From positions 7,270,447 through 7,334,446 of the forward strand of contig NC_021677.1 in the NCBI RefSeq assembly GCF_000247815.1: 64,000 bases of DNA, given 5' to 3'. How positions within the stretch are numbered: position 1 is the first letter of the stretch; the number at the start of each line of letters is the position of its first letter. Below the pieces are notes generated by a model. That model made no database searches, had not been told where the DNA came from, and worked only from the letters and a program-made list of their open reading frames with translations. Origin of the DNA: Ficedula albicollis (taxonomy: Eukaryota > Chordata > Aves > Passeriformes > Muscicapidae). This document shows, piece after piece, positions 48,631-61,100 of this stretch. The position numbers and the translations under genes were made by a program.

Positions 48631-51600
48631 GAAAGTCCCATCTGGGAGCGTGCAGAGCACAACTGGAAGAGGTCCATGAGCTCCACAAAAAAATTACCAT
48701 AAAGATAAATTTTTAGAGCACTCTGTCTATATAAACTACAAGACAGCACGTGCTGCCAGGATTACCCTTCAGGAACAATATGTGCCAGCACCTGCTGGAC
48801 TGTTTATGAAATTGGCCATTAAATTCAAACACTTTGGAGGATGGAGAAGAGTCTGTGGCTTGCTGGTTTTAATTACTTTGCTGAAGGGGGATAAGGGAGT
48901 GTGTGACAACACACCACATGGGAACAGCCTTGGACGAGGCTGCTCATGTGCCCTGTTATATCCATGCTCCAGGAATTACAGCTTTTCAAATTGAAGCAAA
49001 TTAACCAGTGGTACTCATTAACCTGGCCAACCTTAAGGACATTTGACCCAAGGGCATGGAGTGGGGCATCAAAGGGGACATGGAGAGCTCTCAGCTGCAG
49101 GCATGCACGGGCTTGCTGCCACCAGAATGTCCTGACTCGTGTCCATCATGTCATTTTCAAAACAGCTGCTGCCCACAGGCGCTGTTGGAGCATTTAATGA
49201 CATGGCATAAGCACGGAGAGCACAGGGCTGCTCCAGCTCCCGCCCTGGGCCACCAGCAGGGCCACCACGCTAGGCTCTGTGTGACCCCAGGTGACAGGGC
49301 ACAGCTGTCACCTACAGGGTGGCTCCTTCCTGGTGCCCACACAATTGATTTCCTGCTGGAGTCCATCCCCTGGCCTTGGAGAGCTTCTGAAGCCAACCAA
49401 ACACGCAGCACATGAAATCTGAACGCGCACCACCACAAACATCAGTTTCCTTTCCTTAAGAGGCAAAGGGAACAGCTCTCATTTTATTTTCAGGGTGCAA
49501 CAGCAGCTGGCACCAAGGAAAACATAGGTGGAAATGTTTTTCTAAAGCCCTTTCCAAAAACATTTGTCATCTGCATGCTGGATGATGGACTGTGTGTAAT
49601 TCCATGAGCAGATTTCAGGAATTTCACATTTCTGAAACAATTGGGAGTCAAATATTTTCCAGCCCATACTTCTTTCAATCAATTACCAGCCTACTGGTTA
49701 CAGAAATATTGGAAATCCTACAGTTTGGGTTGTACTCTTAAGGTCCAAATTTGTTATTTGAACACACAAATCTGCTGAGACAACATGCACCTACTCCTCT
49801 ATCCTAAAAAAGGGCTCCTGGAGCCCATGCAGCAAACTCCCAAGCAGCAAGCCCTGTTCACATGGAAATGTTAAAGAACAGAAACAATATCAGAGTGCCC
49901 CCTATGTTTATAATTATAGCTTTAATAACATTCCACCTTCTTTCTAATTTTTCCTCCAGGTTCCATTTTTGGCCTGTTCTCAGTGACAGCCTCTCACAGG
50001 CATTTCCAAACTACAACACATACTTTGGTGAACTATCAGTTTCAGTTACTCCACACTGGTTTTTAACTTGATGGCAGCATTTATTTTTCCTGGTGGGGCT
50101 TCCCTCATAAAGAATAAAGCACTTAAAGGTTAAGTGCTCTCAGAAAGATTTAGCAAGTTTTAGTCATCCAGGTACACGCCCATCTGTTCAGTTTTACCTG
50201 GAGTTTTTGATGGGTAAAGTTGTACATGGATAGAGGAAGAAATGACAGGATTCAAGTTTTAAGCTGGAAGATTTAGAGTAAACCAGGGTGGAATGAAACA
50301 GCATTATCAAGTCCAAGGAAAGGTGAAGGTTGCATGTAGCAGACTCAATCAATATGTGATGGATCAAGTGTTTAAGCAAGAGAATGCTGAGGATGGGGCA
50401 AGATCTCCTACTGAGCTAAAGCTGGTATTGCTGTAAGGTCCCTGCTCCTGAAAAAACACAAAGTGGAAAGCAAAGCACTTGGTTACTGTAAGGGCTCAGA
50501 AATGCTGCAGTTATAACCCTCATGGGCCAAGTTCATCATATTACTGGATAAATTCAGTGAGGCAAGGTGTGTCTTTTCCTTTCTTTTCCACAGAGTTTCT
50601 GCATCCAATATCACACTGCTGTACATCACCACTAAAACACAAAATACAGAAAATGAAAAGTGAAACCCTTGTTCACACAAATTTTGACAAACCCTCACTA
50701 CAAAACACCAACCAAAGCAGATCATAATGGATTCAGGAAAGACTTTGGCAGGTTTTTACAGAACAGCCTCTCAAACCACACTTTACCAATCAGTGTGGAA
50801 CACAGAAACTATGAATATGAAAGAAACCTCTTCAGGGCTAGGTCAGCCTCCCTCTGTGTGGGCTCAGACTCCTTGCCCCCTCCTCAGACATACCTGGAGG
50901 CAGTCTGGAGGTTCAGCCTGTAGGAATGCACTGGTTTCCCACAGTGAATTTCTGTGCGCTCCAAACTGGCTGAGTAAATATTCCCTAAATAAAAAATATC
51001 TGTTGATCATGCCACAGATGTAAAATAAATCAGGCTGTGTAAGACGAGAAGCTGGAAAAGAGAGATCATCCAGATTTACCCCCTTTCAACAGCTTTTAAA
51101 AAAGATCCCTTTGCCCCAGGTGCAGCCTCACTGGACTGCTCTGGTGCTCCCACATGGGTCCCAAGAGGACTCTTACATTCCTGGGCACAGCACAAGGCAA
51201 AGGGATGGGAGCAGGGGCATCTCCTACATCCAAGGAAATGACACTCCAACAGCATCCAGCTGCTCTGCATCCATTGCTTCCTTCCCAAATATAATCAGCT
51301 ACTTACCCCATATCCCCAAACTTAATGAATAGCTGGGGCACTATTGCTTTTTTTTAGGAAAAAGGGAAAATATCAGGAAAAAAAAAAAGAACGAAACAAA
51401 GAAAGAAAAAGAACAGACACAAAATGTAACAATCTACCTTAAAATAAACTCTGTGGTATTATCTGTCTCTTGTCAAAAAGTTATTAAGGAATAAAAGTGA
51501 CAGACTGTCTACTAAGATACATCCCATGACCAAGTGACACACGTAAAACTTGTCAAAGACTTCCCTCTGTTGATGTGTCTGCTTATCCTTAGTGCCCACA

Positions 51601-54600
51601 TGTGTTACATTACTGTATATTCTTGGAGGGTGGAAGCTCTTGATTTATTTGCTGCAGGGAAAGAACACTTCTTTCTCCCACCTGATTTCACCCTTCTGAT
51701 GTGACAGGTCTTTGTCTGTTCCTCACATAAACCAGAGAAGTCCTCGACTAAAACCAGACTTCACGTAATTATTTCCCTTAAAAATAAAGTCAATAAAACT
51801 GGCAAATGTGAACAAAACTAGAACTGATCTATCAAAGAACTGTAAACACATTTTCCTCCAGTGCACATTCTTCACACTGAGGAATTACTGCTGGTCAGTA
51901 TTAAAACCAGACAAATAATGTGGTGCTTTGGTGAAAGAGGGGATGGAGCAACTCATGTCGACAACTTACAGAAATGGGTAAATGAGATGGTGCCTCAGCC
52001 CAGACAGCAATTTTGGGAACTTGGTGTCTGGTGTCCAGCCTTGGCTGCATGTCTCACGTACGACCCCTACAGAATACATCCCATCTGAACTGAAACACCA
52101 GGCACGGCCAGCTCCACTTGAAAACTGGGCTGTGACCACAGCTTTGATGTGGTTGTGCACTGGGTATGTTCCCATGAAGTTTTAACTCTCGTTAAAACTA
52201 TGGGAGGGTGGAGCAAGGACACCAGGAGGGCTCAGGAGAAAAGTGCTGCCATGGGGGCAGTCTGGAAAGGGTTTCCTCTGCAGTGTAGCCAAAAACATTC
52301 AGAGAGATTTAAAAACTGTTTGCAGATGAATATCTGTACTTTTTTTCTGAGAAGAAACTTTAAATGAAAATTAAACTGAGCAAATAAAGCAAGCTACAGC
52401 TATTGAAATAGAAAGTGTATGGATCATGGGAAGGAGAAAAGAGAAACACTTCACAGTGGAAACTGCACCCAGGAGGGCAAGTACACAAGAGTTTGACCCT
52501 GAGCAAGAGCAAACTGTGTGTCAGAAACCAGTCTACACACATCAACTAGACAGATGGAGAGAGATCTTACCTGTTAACATTGCTAAGACCAGATTCAGCA
52601 CAATGATTTAATTATCTCTTCTTGGGGAGCAATTGCAACTCTCTTTTCCACACTGTATCTACTTTTATTTGCATTTGTCTCAATGCAACCTGAGTGATGT
52701 GATCGTAGCACAAAAAAGAGTAAAATGTTTCTTTCCCAATGCTGTGAGGAATCCACAGCATCTGGAATTTCCTGCCTTCCTGGACTGTTCCTCAGAGCAT
52801 CCCAACATCAACACAGCACTGCTTCATGGAAAAGAAAAGTACGTTCAGACATGAAGTGAAAAGATATCTCTGGCCTTTCCAGAAGAAAGTGCAGGGGGCA
52901 GTTCAAAGCTGAACCCTAAGAAAACCCTGGTCACAGAGGGTTTTGCCTCGCAATATGGTTTAGATTAAAATCCTGTCTCCACAGCTTTGATGAAAGTCTT
53001 GTTTTCTGTGTCAACTGAAAGCAATGAACTAAAACAAAGAACTTGACACACATACATGTCTCCAATGTACAAACAACTGGCTGTTTCCTTAGAAAAACCA
53101 TAGAACAAACTGAAATAACTCTAAAAAAACTAATTCTTGATTTTGTAATAAAGGCCACGTGGTCTGCTCAAGTGAGCACAGAACTGGAGAGGCAAAACTG
53201 ATTGGTTTTATCCAAACACCAATACTGATTTCATCTCTCACTTATCTCTTCCTCAGCCCAGGACACATTCCTGTGGAAACTGCAGGACTCACCTCTTACT
53301 CAGCAGAACTTTGGCAGAATTAATTATTGAGGATTTAATCAAATCAAACAGTTAGTGAGCATACCCTGAAGTACAAGTTCATGGAAAACACAAAGCAAAC
53401 CAAACATCATCGACCAAATTTTTGTGGTTGAATGTAAATCTCTTATCTGTACTCCTTGGAACTATTCTGGTCCGGGCTGCACACAAACTTTCTTTGTACA
53501 CCAGAATCAAACACAGTTCAACAAAGCAGAAAATCAACAGAAACATCATTTGGAAGTTGGATATTGCAAACACCTCTTACGAGATTTTAATACCATCAGA
53601 CTCGAGATTTTGCCCTGATATTCTGAACATTTTACAAATTCCACAAGCCCAAACTTAACCTTGCCTCCACTTGGCACCACTATCAGCAAAAAGTTACTGA
53701 TCAATAATGCTGGCACTCTTAAGTTCATGCAAGGAAAAATACTGGCAAAGGCTTTGGACGTGAGCTGAAAACCCATTTAGTAAAGAATATTTTATTGTGG
53801 AAAAGGACGTGGAAACAGAAAATAAGTTAAAATGATAAAGAGACCTGAATAGAAAATCCGTGGTTATAAATGGAACAGTCACTGTGAGCAGACAGTTCTG
53901 TACATCCACATCTGTTCCAGTTCAAAGCAGTTCATGTGAACCAGGGGAAGGAACTATTTTTTCCTGCAGTGCTGCAAACCTATCTGCAGTCTGGCCAGGG
54001 CAGAGGGTAGGAAAAGGGAGAAGCCATCATCACTGGCTCAATTCAAGTTTCAACGAGATGGAGCTGCCACCAACATCTCTTCTTGCCTTTCCCCGTTTTC
54101 CCTCCCACATTAAAACGCACTTAGAAGAAAACAGCAAAGCTGTTTGTTTTTGCTAAAACCAAGATTAACAAAAGCTCTGTTTTTGTTCCTCTGCTCACAG
54201 ATAGTTTCTGTTTCACAACTATCCCTTCTGGGGCCACTTTGATGATAACGTGGGAAAAGCAGGCAGAATAGTCAAAGAGGGAAATAAATATATAAAAATA
54301 ACGGGGGTGCTCCAGGACTCATTCAGGTTCTAGAGAAGCTCAGATTTCCTGCCTGTGGATAGCTGAAACATTTTCTCTACCCAGCTCATTGTTTGTTTCT
54401 CTAATATCCTCTTTTCTCCTTCCTTTCAATCTTATTTTTTTTTTAAGTAATTAAGTAACAAAGGCAGCAGTGGCAAGAAAAATGTGCTGCAAAGAAACAG
54501 AAAGAGAACTCAAAAAAGGGTGAGAGCTGGAATTAGCTCCTTGTTTTGGTCTGACAGCAATACCATACTTCAGAGGAAAGACACTCCCCTGTAATAATCT

Positions 54601-55035
54601 GGTCATGAAACGTATTTATTTTCCTACTTACATTATTAAATGACTACACATATACAATCTGTGGGGTTTAAAAGCTTTTTTTTTTAACATCAGATTGTTC
54701 ACATTGAGGTTGAAATATGTTTATAGGGTCCGTAAGTTTATTTGCCACAGGAAAAACCATGAAACTTCCCGCAAACAACTCTGCTCCTGACAGAAAACAT
54801 GCTCAAGTCAGTCAATACTGAGTAACTGCTGGACTGAAATCAATCACAAGCTCCCAGGAACTGCTTCAACTGGGTTTTGCTTTAAAGATTTAGTGCTGTG
54901 ACTGGTGAGGCACTGAAATCCTCAACTACTGTTAGACATTGCTTCCAAACAGGATGGCAAAGCCTCTACCGGAGCAGAGCTCATGAGAAGCTCCCTGAAA
55001 TGCAGAGATCTTCCACTTCTAAATAATCCTCAAAG
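48631..55035. other. Non-coding stretch, no genes recognised
   Basis: About 6.4 kb without recognisable exons, transposons or RNA genes. An A-rich patch lies at about 51376-51412. Confidence 0.6.
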
Positions 55036-55130
55036 CCCCTTACACAGACACATGAATGAAGGAGCAGGGCTGTGCTGTTAAGTGCACCCCTTACACATGA
55101 ATGAAGGAGCAGGGCTGTGCTGTTAAGTGC
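55036..55130 (+). repeat. Two-copy tandem duplication (about 44-51 bp)
   Basis: The string 'catgaatgaaggagcagggc' with 'tgtgctgttaagtgc' occurs in 55036-55086 and again in 55087-55130. Copy 1 carries a 7-bp insertion ('agacaca'-like) near its start. Confidence 0.93.
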
Positions 55131-57905
55131 TGCTTGTGTCAGGTGGAGAAAGCACTGTGGAGGGTGGGAAGCTGCTGCAGATTTCCCTTGGACACTGAGG
55201 CATGGAAGCTGTCAGGACACACGGGAGGCTCTCCTGCTCAGCTGCTCACTTGCCACCAAACCCAGGGCTATTTGTACACTTAAGTGCTTCTCTGAACGAG
55301 GGCCAGAGGGCACAGGGAATTGCAGGACACAGCCCCCCAGGAGCTATTCTGAGAAAATGTACTGAAGAGAGAGAAAAAGGAAAGCTTTCATTAATTTATA
55401 TAATCAAGACAACAAAGATCTTGTTTAGGAAATGATAATCTGGTTCTTTTAACTGAAAGCTTCTTAGCAAGATGCTACGAAGAGAAATTAGAAAAATTAA
55501 ATTATTTCATCTGCCGTTTAGAAACTATTAGCTTTAAAAGGCTTAGATTTGATTTCTATGCCTCTGGTATGTAACGATGTTTAAAACGTAAACAAAAACC
55601 TGTTTCTGTGCTTCCTCTGATAATCAGTAGATGGTGTCTGGTTTTCATTATCCAACTGTTCATTTATATTTTTAGATGGGCTTAAATGGTTAAGATTAAT
55701 CAAAAATACTTTATCACAACACACAAAAGACAAGTCATTATGGCACTGTAAGAATGGTACCGGTGGGCACAATCTCTCTTGCAGACAATGACTTGTCATT
55801 ATTTTCAGTGTGTTTGAGAGAGAAGATTCATTCTCAGAAGAAAATAATCAGCTGCAAATTTACAAAATAAGCTACTTAATTTTTACAGTGTGATGGCACT
55901 TCTCAGTCTCTTACAAAGTAAGCAGCAGAGTGAATAAGCACGGCCCAATAGTTCAAACTTCAGTTCTGAACTAAGGAGCACCTAGAACAGTTTTACCCTG
56001 TGTGATCTGGCGCAGACACAGAGCACTCTGCTTCTTCCTCACCTACACAGTGCACAGGGTCTTACCCAGGACAAGTGTTCTCTTCTCTCAGCTGAATCCA
56101 TTTCAAGTGAACTAAAATGACAGTTCTTGTCCTATGAAGCCTGTCAAACCCATAAATTCAACATATTCATTTTTGTCATATGCCAGAAGTTCTTCAACTT
56201 GAATGCAGTGCAAATGGACCGAGGGCTCCCATGATGTCTCCCTAAAGTTTGTGAAGTCCTCTAAGATCTGTGGATACAGAAATACTTTCTAAAGCATATA
56301 CAAAAGGGCTGGGACATGATTTTGGTGTTCAGCCTCTTAACCTGGGAATTAAAGGAGGAGTTCCTGAGTATCCTTAAGTACAATTGTTCAAAAACAGGAT
56401 CTGTTCCTATTCCAAGTGCCCAAACATCATCTAACACCCCAGGGCACGTGAAGCCAAATGTTTCTCCAAAATGACTGAATTTGAAATCTGTAGCACAGGA
56501 AGAGTTGTCTGTGTTACCTGAAGTGTGTCCTATCAACGTACCTCAAGCTGCTCTCTCATGCCTTTAGCTGGCCTCAGCTTTCTAGCAAATGGATTATTGA
56601 CAGCAATAGAAATGTAAAGATGAAATAACATTTCAAATCTATGTCCCTGTCAATGTCAATGCTATACCCTAGAACTGCAGGAGCCTGCAAACACAACCCT
56701 GCAAGTACTGATAACCAAAACCCCAGAAACCTTGAAATGAAAGTTAAGGGTTACTCAATTCACACCCTCTGTACAATCAGTTATGCTGATTTAAAAAGAA
56801 AAATATTGAGTATGTGGACACTCACGCTTCATTATTCTGCTTGCCACTAAGAGAGATGCTCCCAAGATATAGCTTAGCAAAGAAAAGGGTGCTCAGCATG
56901 TTTTAGATTACTTAGATTACTTGCCATTTTTAAGGAGTGACCAGAACTACAGCATCTTCTGCTACTGTTGTACAGAGGCAGCCTTACATTTCACCCAAAG
57001 GAGACCTCTACCTAAAATTACTGATAACAGTCATTTATTTTCAGATCTGTTTGATTCAAATTTATGTTTGGTTTGGGACAGCAGCATGATGAACTGACTG
57101 TACGCCCTAGGAGACTAAATTTGTGAAAATATGTTACTTGAGCTGATTAAAGGAAAGTAAGTATTGCTTTGGATGTTGGTCTGATGAACCTTAGGGATAG
57201 CGTGAGAGGAATAATTGACTGGAATCTCACTTTTATTACTTTAGCGATAAACTAACCTTAAGAATTCTGCTTCTAAATGATTTTGTTTTTAAACTCTTTG
57301 CACAGAGCTGCAAGGTCTGACCACATTGGAGGCAGATGCAGAAAGCAGCTTTCCTCTCCGTGCTGTCCATGCTGTGTGACACCCCTGAGGCACAACCCCA
57401 GAGCCAGCCCTTTCCCTCACTGACCCTGGGGCTGCAGCTCCTACACCTGGCGAAAATCCTGGAAAAAGCCTGGCTCTACATCCTTACTTTGTGACTCAGG
57501 CTCATTTCTGTTTATATTCTTGTGAGCTGAAGAATGATGATGGCTAGTAGCTATATAGATAAATAAAGTATATTAAGTCACAGGAAGTAGAAAGGGAAAA
57601 CCATTAATTTATTTTTAGAAACCTGTTCTTGCCATTCATCAGAAGAACATCCAAAAGTCTGCAGTGAGATACAAGCATCTGGATGGGGTTTGCTGACCAC
57701 ATACCAGTGTTCAGACTACTCACAGAGAAGCATTTGCCTTCTTTGGACCAGTCCCCGACTCTGTGCCAGGAACACAGGATACAGACAATAATGGAGTAGT
57801 TTCCACTAGCAGGAAAGGGTGCTTTCACCACACAGGCTGCAGCTGCTTGGTCTCCTGTTTCCAGTAGTCCTACAGCAGATTCCTCCCTCTAAATGCACCG
57901 GGCAC
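55131..57905. other. Non-coding stretch, no genes recognised
   Basis: About 2.8 kb. Nothing that I can name was seen. Confidence 0.6.
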
Positions 57906-58144
57906 CAGGGAGGGCAGGTTCAGATGGGATATTGGGAAGGAATTGTTCTCTGTGAGGGTGGGAAGGCTCTGGAACAGATTCCCAGAGAAGCTGTGGCTGT
58001 CCCATCCCTGGAAGTGTCCAAGGCCAGGCTGGATAGGGCTTGGAGCAACCTGGGGTAGTGGTAGACATCCCTGCCCATGGCAGGGGGTGGAACAAGATGA
58101 TCCTTAAGACCCTTTCCAACCCAAACCACCCTGGGATTCTGTGA
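57906..58144 (+). mobile_element. CR1 LINE, 5'-truncated 3' end
   Basis: A clear avian CR1 3' region, in order: 'aggttcagatgggatattgg' and 'gggaaggaattgttctctgt', then 'ctggaacagattcccagaga', 'atccctggaagtgtccaagg', 'gggcttggagcaacctgggg', 'catccctgcccatggcaggg' and finally 'ccttaagaccctttccaacc'. It ends 'gggattctgtga', the CR1 terminus. The copy is a few hundred bases long and has no intact reverse transcriptase, as is usual for CR1. It is the best lineage marker in the window. Confidence 0.92.
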
Positions 58145-61100
58145 CCACACCAATGCTAATCAAAACCAAAGAGGTGACTAAATCAGGAGCTGGATGCTCA
58201 ACTCCCAAACACTGAGTGAACTCAGTACACCCACATACCCTTTGCTTCCCCTCTTCTTACTGGTTTGCCAAAACGGCACCAAACCAACAGTGGAAAACCT
58301 TTTGAGGCCAACAGTGCCACACTTGTGATGAATTTAATGGGATTTGCAAAAAAGCTTCCATCTCTTGCTGCCCACAGAAGCTATTTTTTTTTCTGGGCAG
58401 TCATACCACAAGCATAAAGTCACACCATATTTCGAATCTTTGCCTTCCAAAATCCAGGAAGAATTGCAAGGCACATTCATTGACATGTCTTGTGGTGCTT
58501 GGGCAGCCAAGAAGCCATGGTGCAAATGGTCAGACACAAATATGCAACAGGTTTTTCTCTGACTGTTAATGCTGCTCTGGACAAGTGTCTGTCATCCTTA
58601 CTTCAAAGCAGTAAAAACCCTAAAACTCTGAATGATGCTTAGCCCTGAAACTTCCACCTTAGCTCCCTGTCCACTTCTTAAGAAAAATTATAAAACTCCT
58701 ACAGTATCATGTTGAAAAGTAGTTTTAAAATGTATTCAGAGTTCATTACTTTTACCTCCATGATGTCGCTGAAGTCACTATCTACTCACTTTTCCTATTC
58801 AGTTTTTAACAATGTGTCCTGAATCTGTTCTGAAAACATAATTTAGTTGCTAGACATTTCCCTTTTTTCACTAATTGAATGCTGAGAAATGTATTTATCT
58901 CTCCCTAGCACATTTTCTCTTAATAAACCTTACTTATCAACACATGGATCCCTATTGCACATTGCAAGCTTGTTCTGCAAGCAGGATATCAGCTGACGTC
59001 AGTGAAGATGTACAAGGGGCACCAAAGTTTTGCAATGTGTTTAGAAAAGAGATTTTTCTTGTTTTAGCATGTACTCACCAGGATACAAATAGAGGGAAAG
59101 GTAAACCAGCAGGACTGGAAGCCAGGAATACATAACTTAGATTGTTATGTATCACAAATGTCATGATAGAAGTTCAATAATTTACAGGACATGAAAAGAG
59201 CAGTTAATGCCTGCAAACCACTTAGGCTTTTCATAACAGAGCTTAGGTTTTAAAACTCCCTTGGAGCACTCACAGATGTATGGAAAAAGTCATAGGTGTT
59301 TGTGTCAGTGTAAAAAAACGAAAAGGTTCTGCCTTTCAGAGCTGCAGTCTGAAAGGCCATCTCAGCAACTGTATACATTATTAATATACCACTGATAGGA
59401 ATAAGAATATACATCCAGGCTAAGAATAAATCAGATATGTAGATAAGGTAAGCAGGCAAAGATATTAAAGAGGAATGGCACTGGGTCTGGTGTTACTGCT
59501 ATCTTTCCATCAGTTCAAATCTGGAAATAGTTTCCGTAATGGCTGGAAGGACAGACTGCCAGCAGAAGGTTCAAAAAATGTGAACTGTGGGAGTCTGAAG
59601 AAGACAGCAAACACTGGCATGTGGGCCAGCCACAGAGGAGAGGCAGGGACAAGCCACTGGGAAGAGCAAACGGAGCTGGAACACAGAGCACAGGAGCAGC
59701 GCAAAGGCACAGAACAAAGGCAACGTGAGGACGGAGGGGAAGATGTGTCAGCCGCTGCAGAGAAAGGCTAAAGGATGCAGGGAGGTTAGGGGGCAGGGAG
59801 AAGGGCTGGCCCTCCCACCAGGATGTAGTACTACTTTCAGAAATAGAGGGATGGGGGATACAAATCAAAGGCTAAACCAAATAAATAACAGTCTATTTCC
59901 CTGGAGGGTATGTGGGATGGCCCAGGACGCAGCCGTGGTGACTAATGCAGGCCAGCAGAGGAGCTCTGCTTCCTGTGCATTCCAAGCCTTCCGAGCCAGG
60001 CAGACATTGTGGCTGTTGCTAAAAGACCCACATTGACCATAAATTACCTCACAGGAACAATGGAGACACCCCTATCTCTGTGCTCTTCAAAGCACCAGAA
60101 CAAAGTGGTGCAGTGTTAGTGGCATTGCTTAGATCTAACAGCTGGCACAAGATGACTTAGCACCACTGAAAATAACCTCGTGACAGGGCCTCAGCAAAGC
60201 TGCCAACCCCTGAAAGTTTGTCATTTGTAAAACCCCTTCCCTTGGGATTTGTACGTGTGACAGAACGGCAAGTCTTGTCCTGATCTCCAGTTTGGCTGCA
60301 AACATGGGTGAGGTCAGGAGGTGAATAACCCCATGCCAGCTGAACACCTTCTGCAGTCTCTGTAATAATGCAGAGCTCTTTCATCCCACAGTTGCTAACG
60401 CGGCTTGTGTAATAAAACGTGAGGCTGTGAGGAGAAGGGCTTTGTCAGAATCCCTGAAAACACAAGAAATAAGGAGAGTGGTGACTTCTGTTCCTGGAGC
60501 TCACTGGACCAGCGGTGCACCTACACAGTGACCCAGCAATTCTATAGGAAATGCAGGTTTTCATAGTGTAGATACTTCAAAATCCCACTCATCTTGCCCG
60601 AGGACAATGCCAAGGACTTCGGACAGGCTTTTCTCTGGAGCCTGCTTGGTGCCTTTGGCTTTCCCAGATCTCATCCCTGTGCTGACTGCCCTCTGTGGCA
60701 AATGAGGATATAGCAGAAGGATCAGCCTTCCGAGGGTACAAGGCAAAGATTCACGAGTACCTAGACAAGAGGGAGCAGGATGCTGAGCTCTGTGTGGAGG
60801 TTAAGGGGATCTCTTTCCCCAGGAGTCACAGACCTTGCTATACAGTGTGATACAAGCACCTCTTCAGCACTATGATCTCAGTGAGAACAGCTCCTTCCTG
60901 CTGGAGAGGTTTCTGGTCAGGGGTGTAACCCACGGGATCTCACTCAGGATCCAGCTGTGTAAGATGCCAAATGTGTCCCAGTTAGTGCCAAATATCCCCA
61001 ATAAAATGGGTGGAGGGGCCAAACTTGGCTTTCATCAGCCTTTCACACAGTAAAATCCTCAAGATTTTCAATCCTGTCACATCCTTTCCTTCTCTCCCCA

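Noticed and set aside
60135..60384. Possible upstream ANO1 exon on the minus strand
   Set aside because: An open frame exists, but no phase-1 donor and no recognisable ANO1 N-terminal sequence could be supported.
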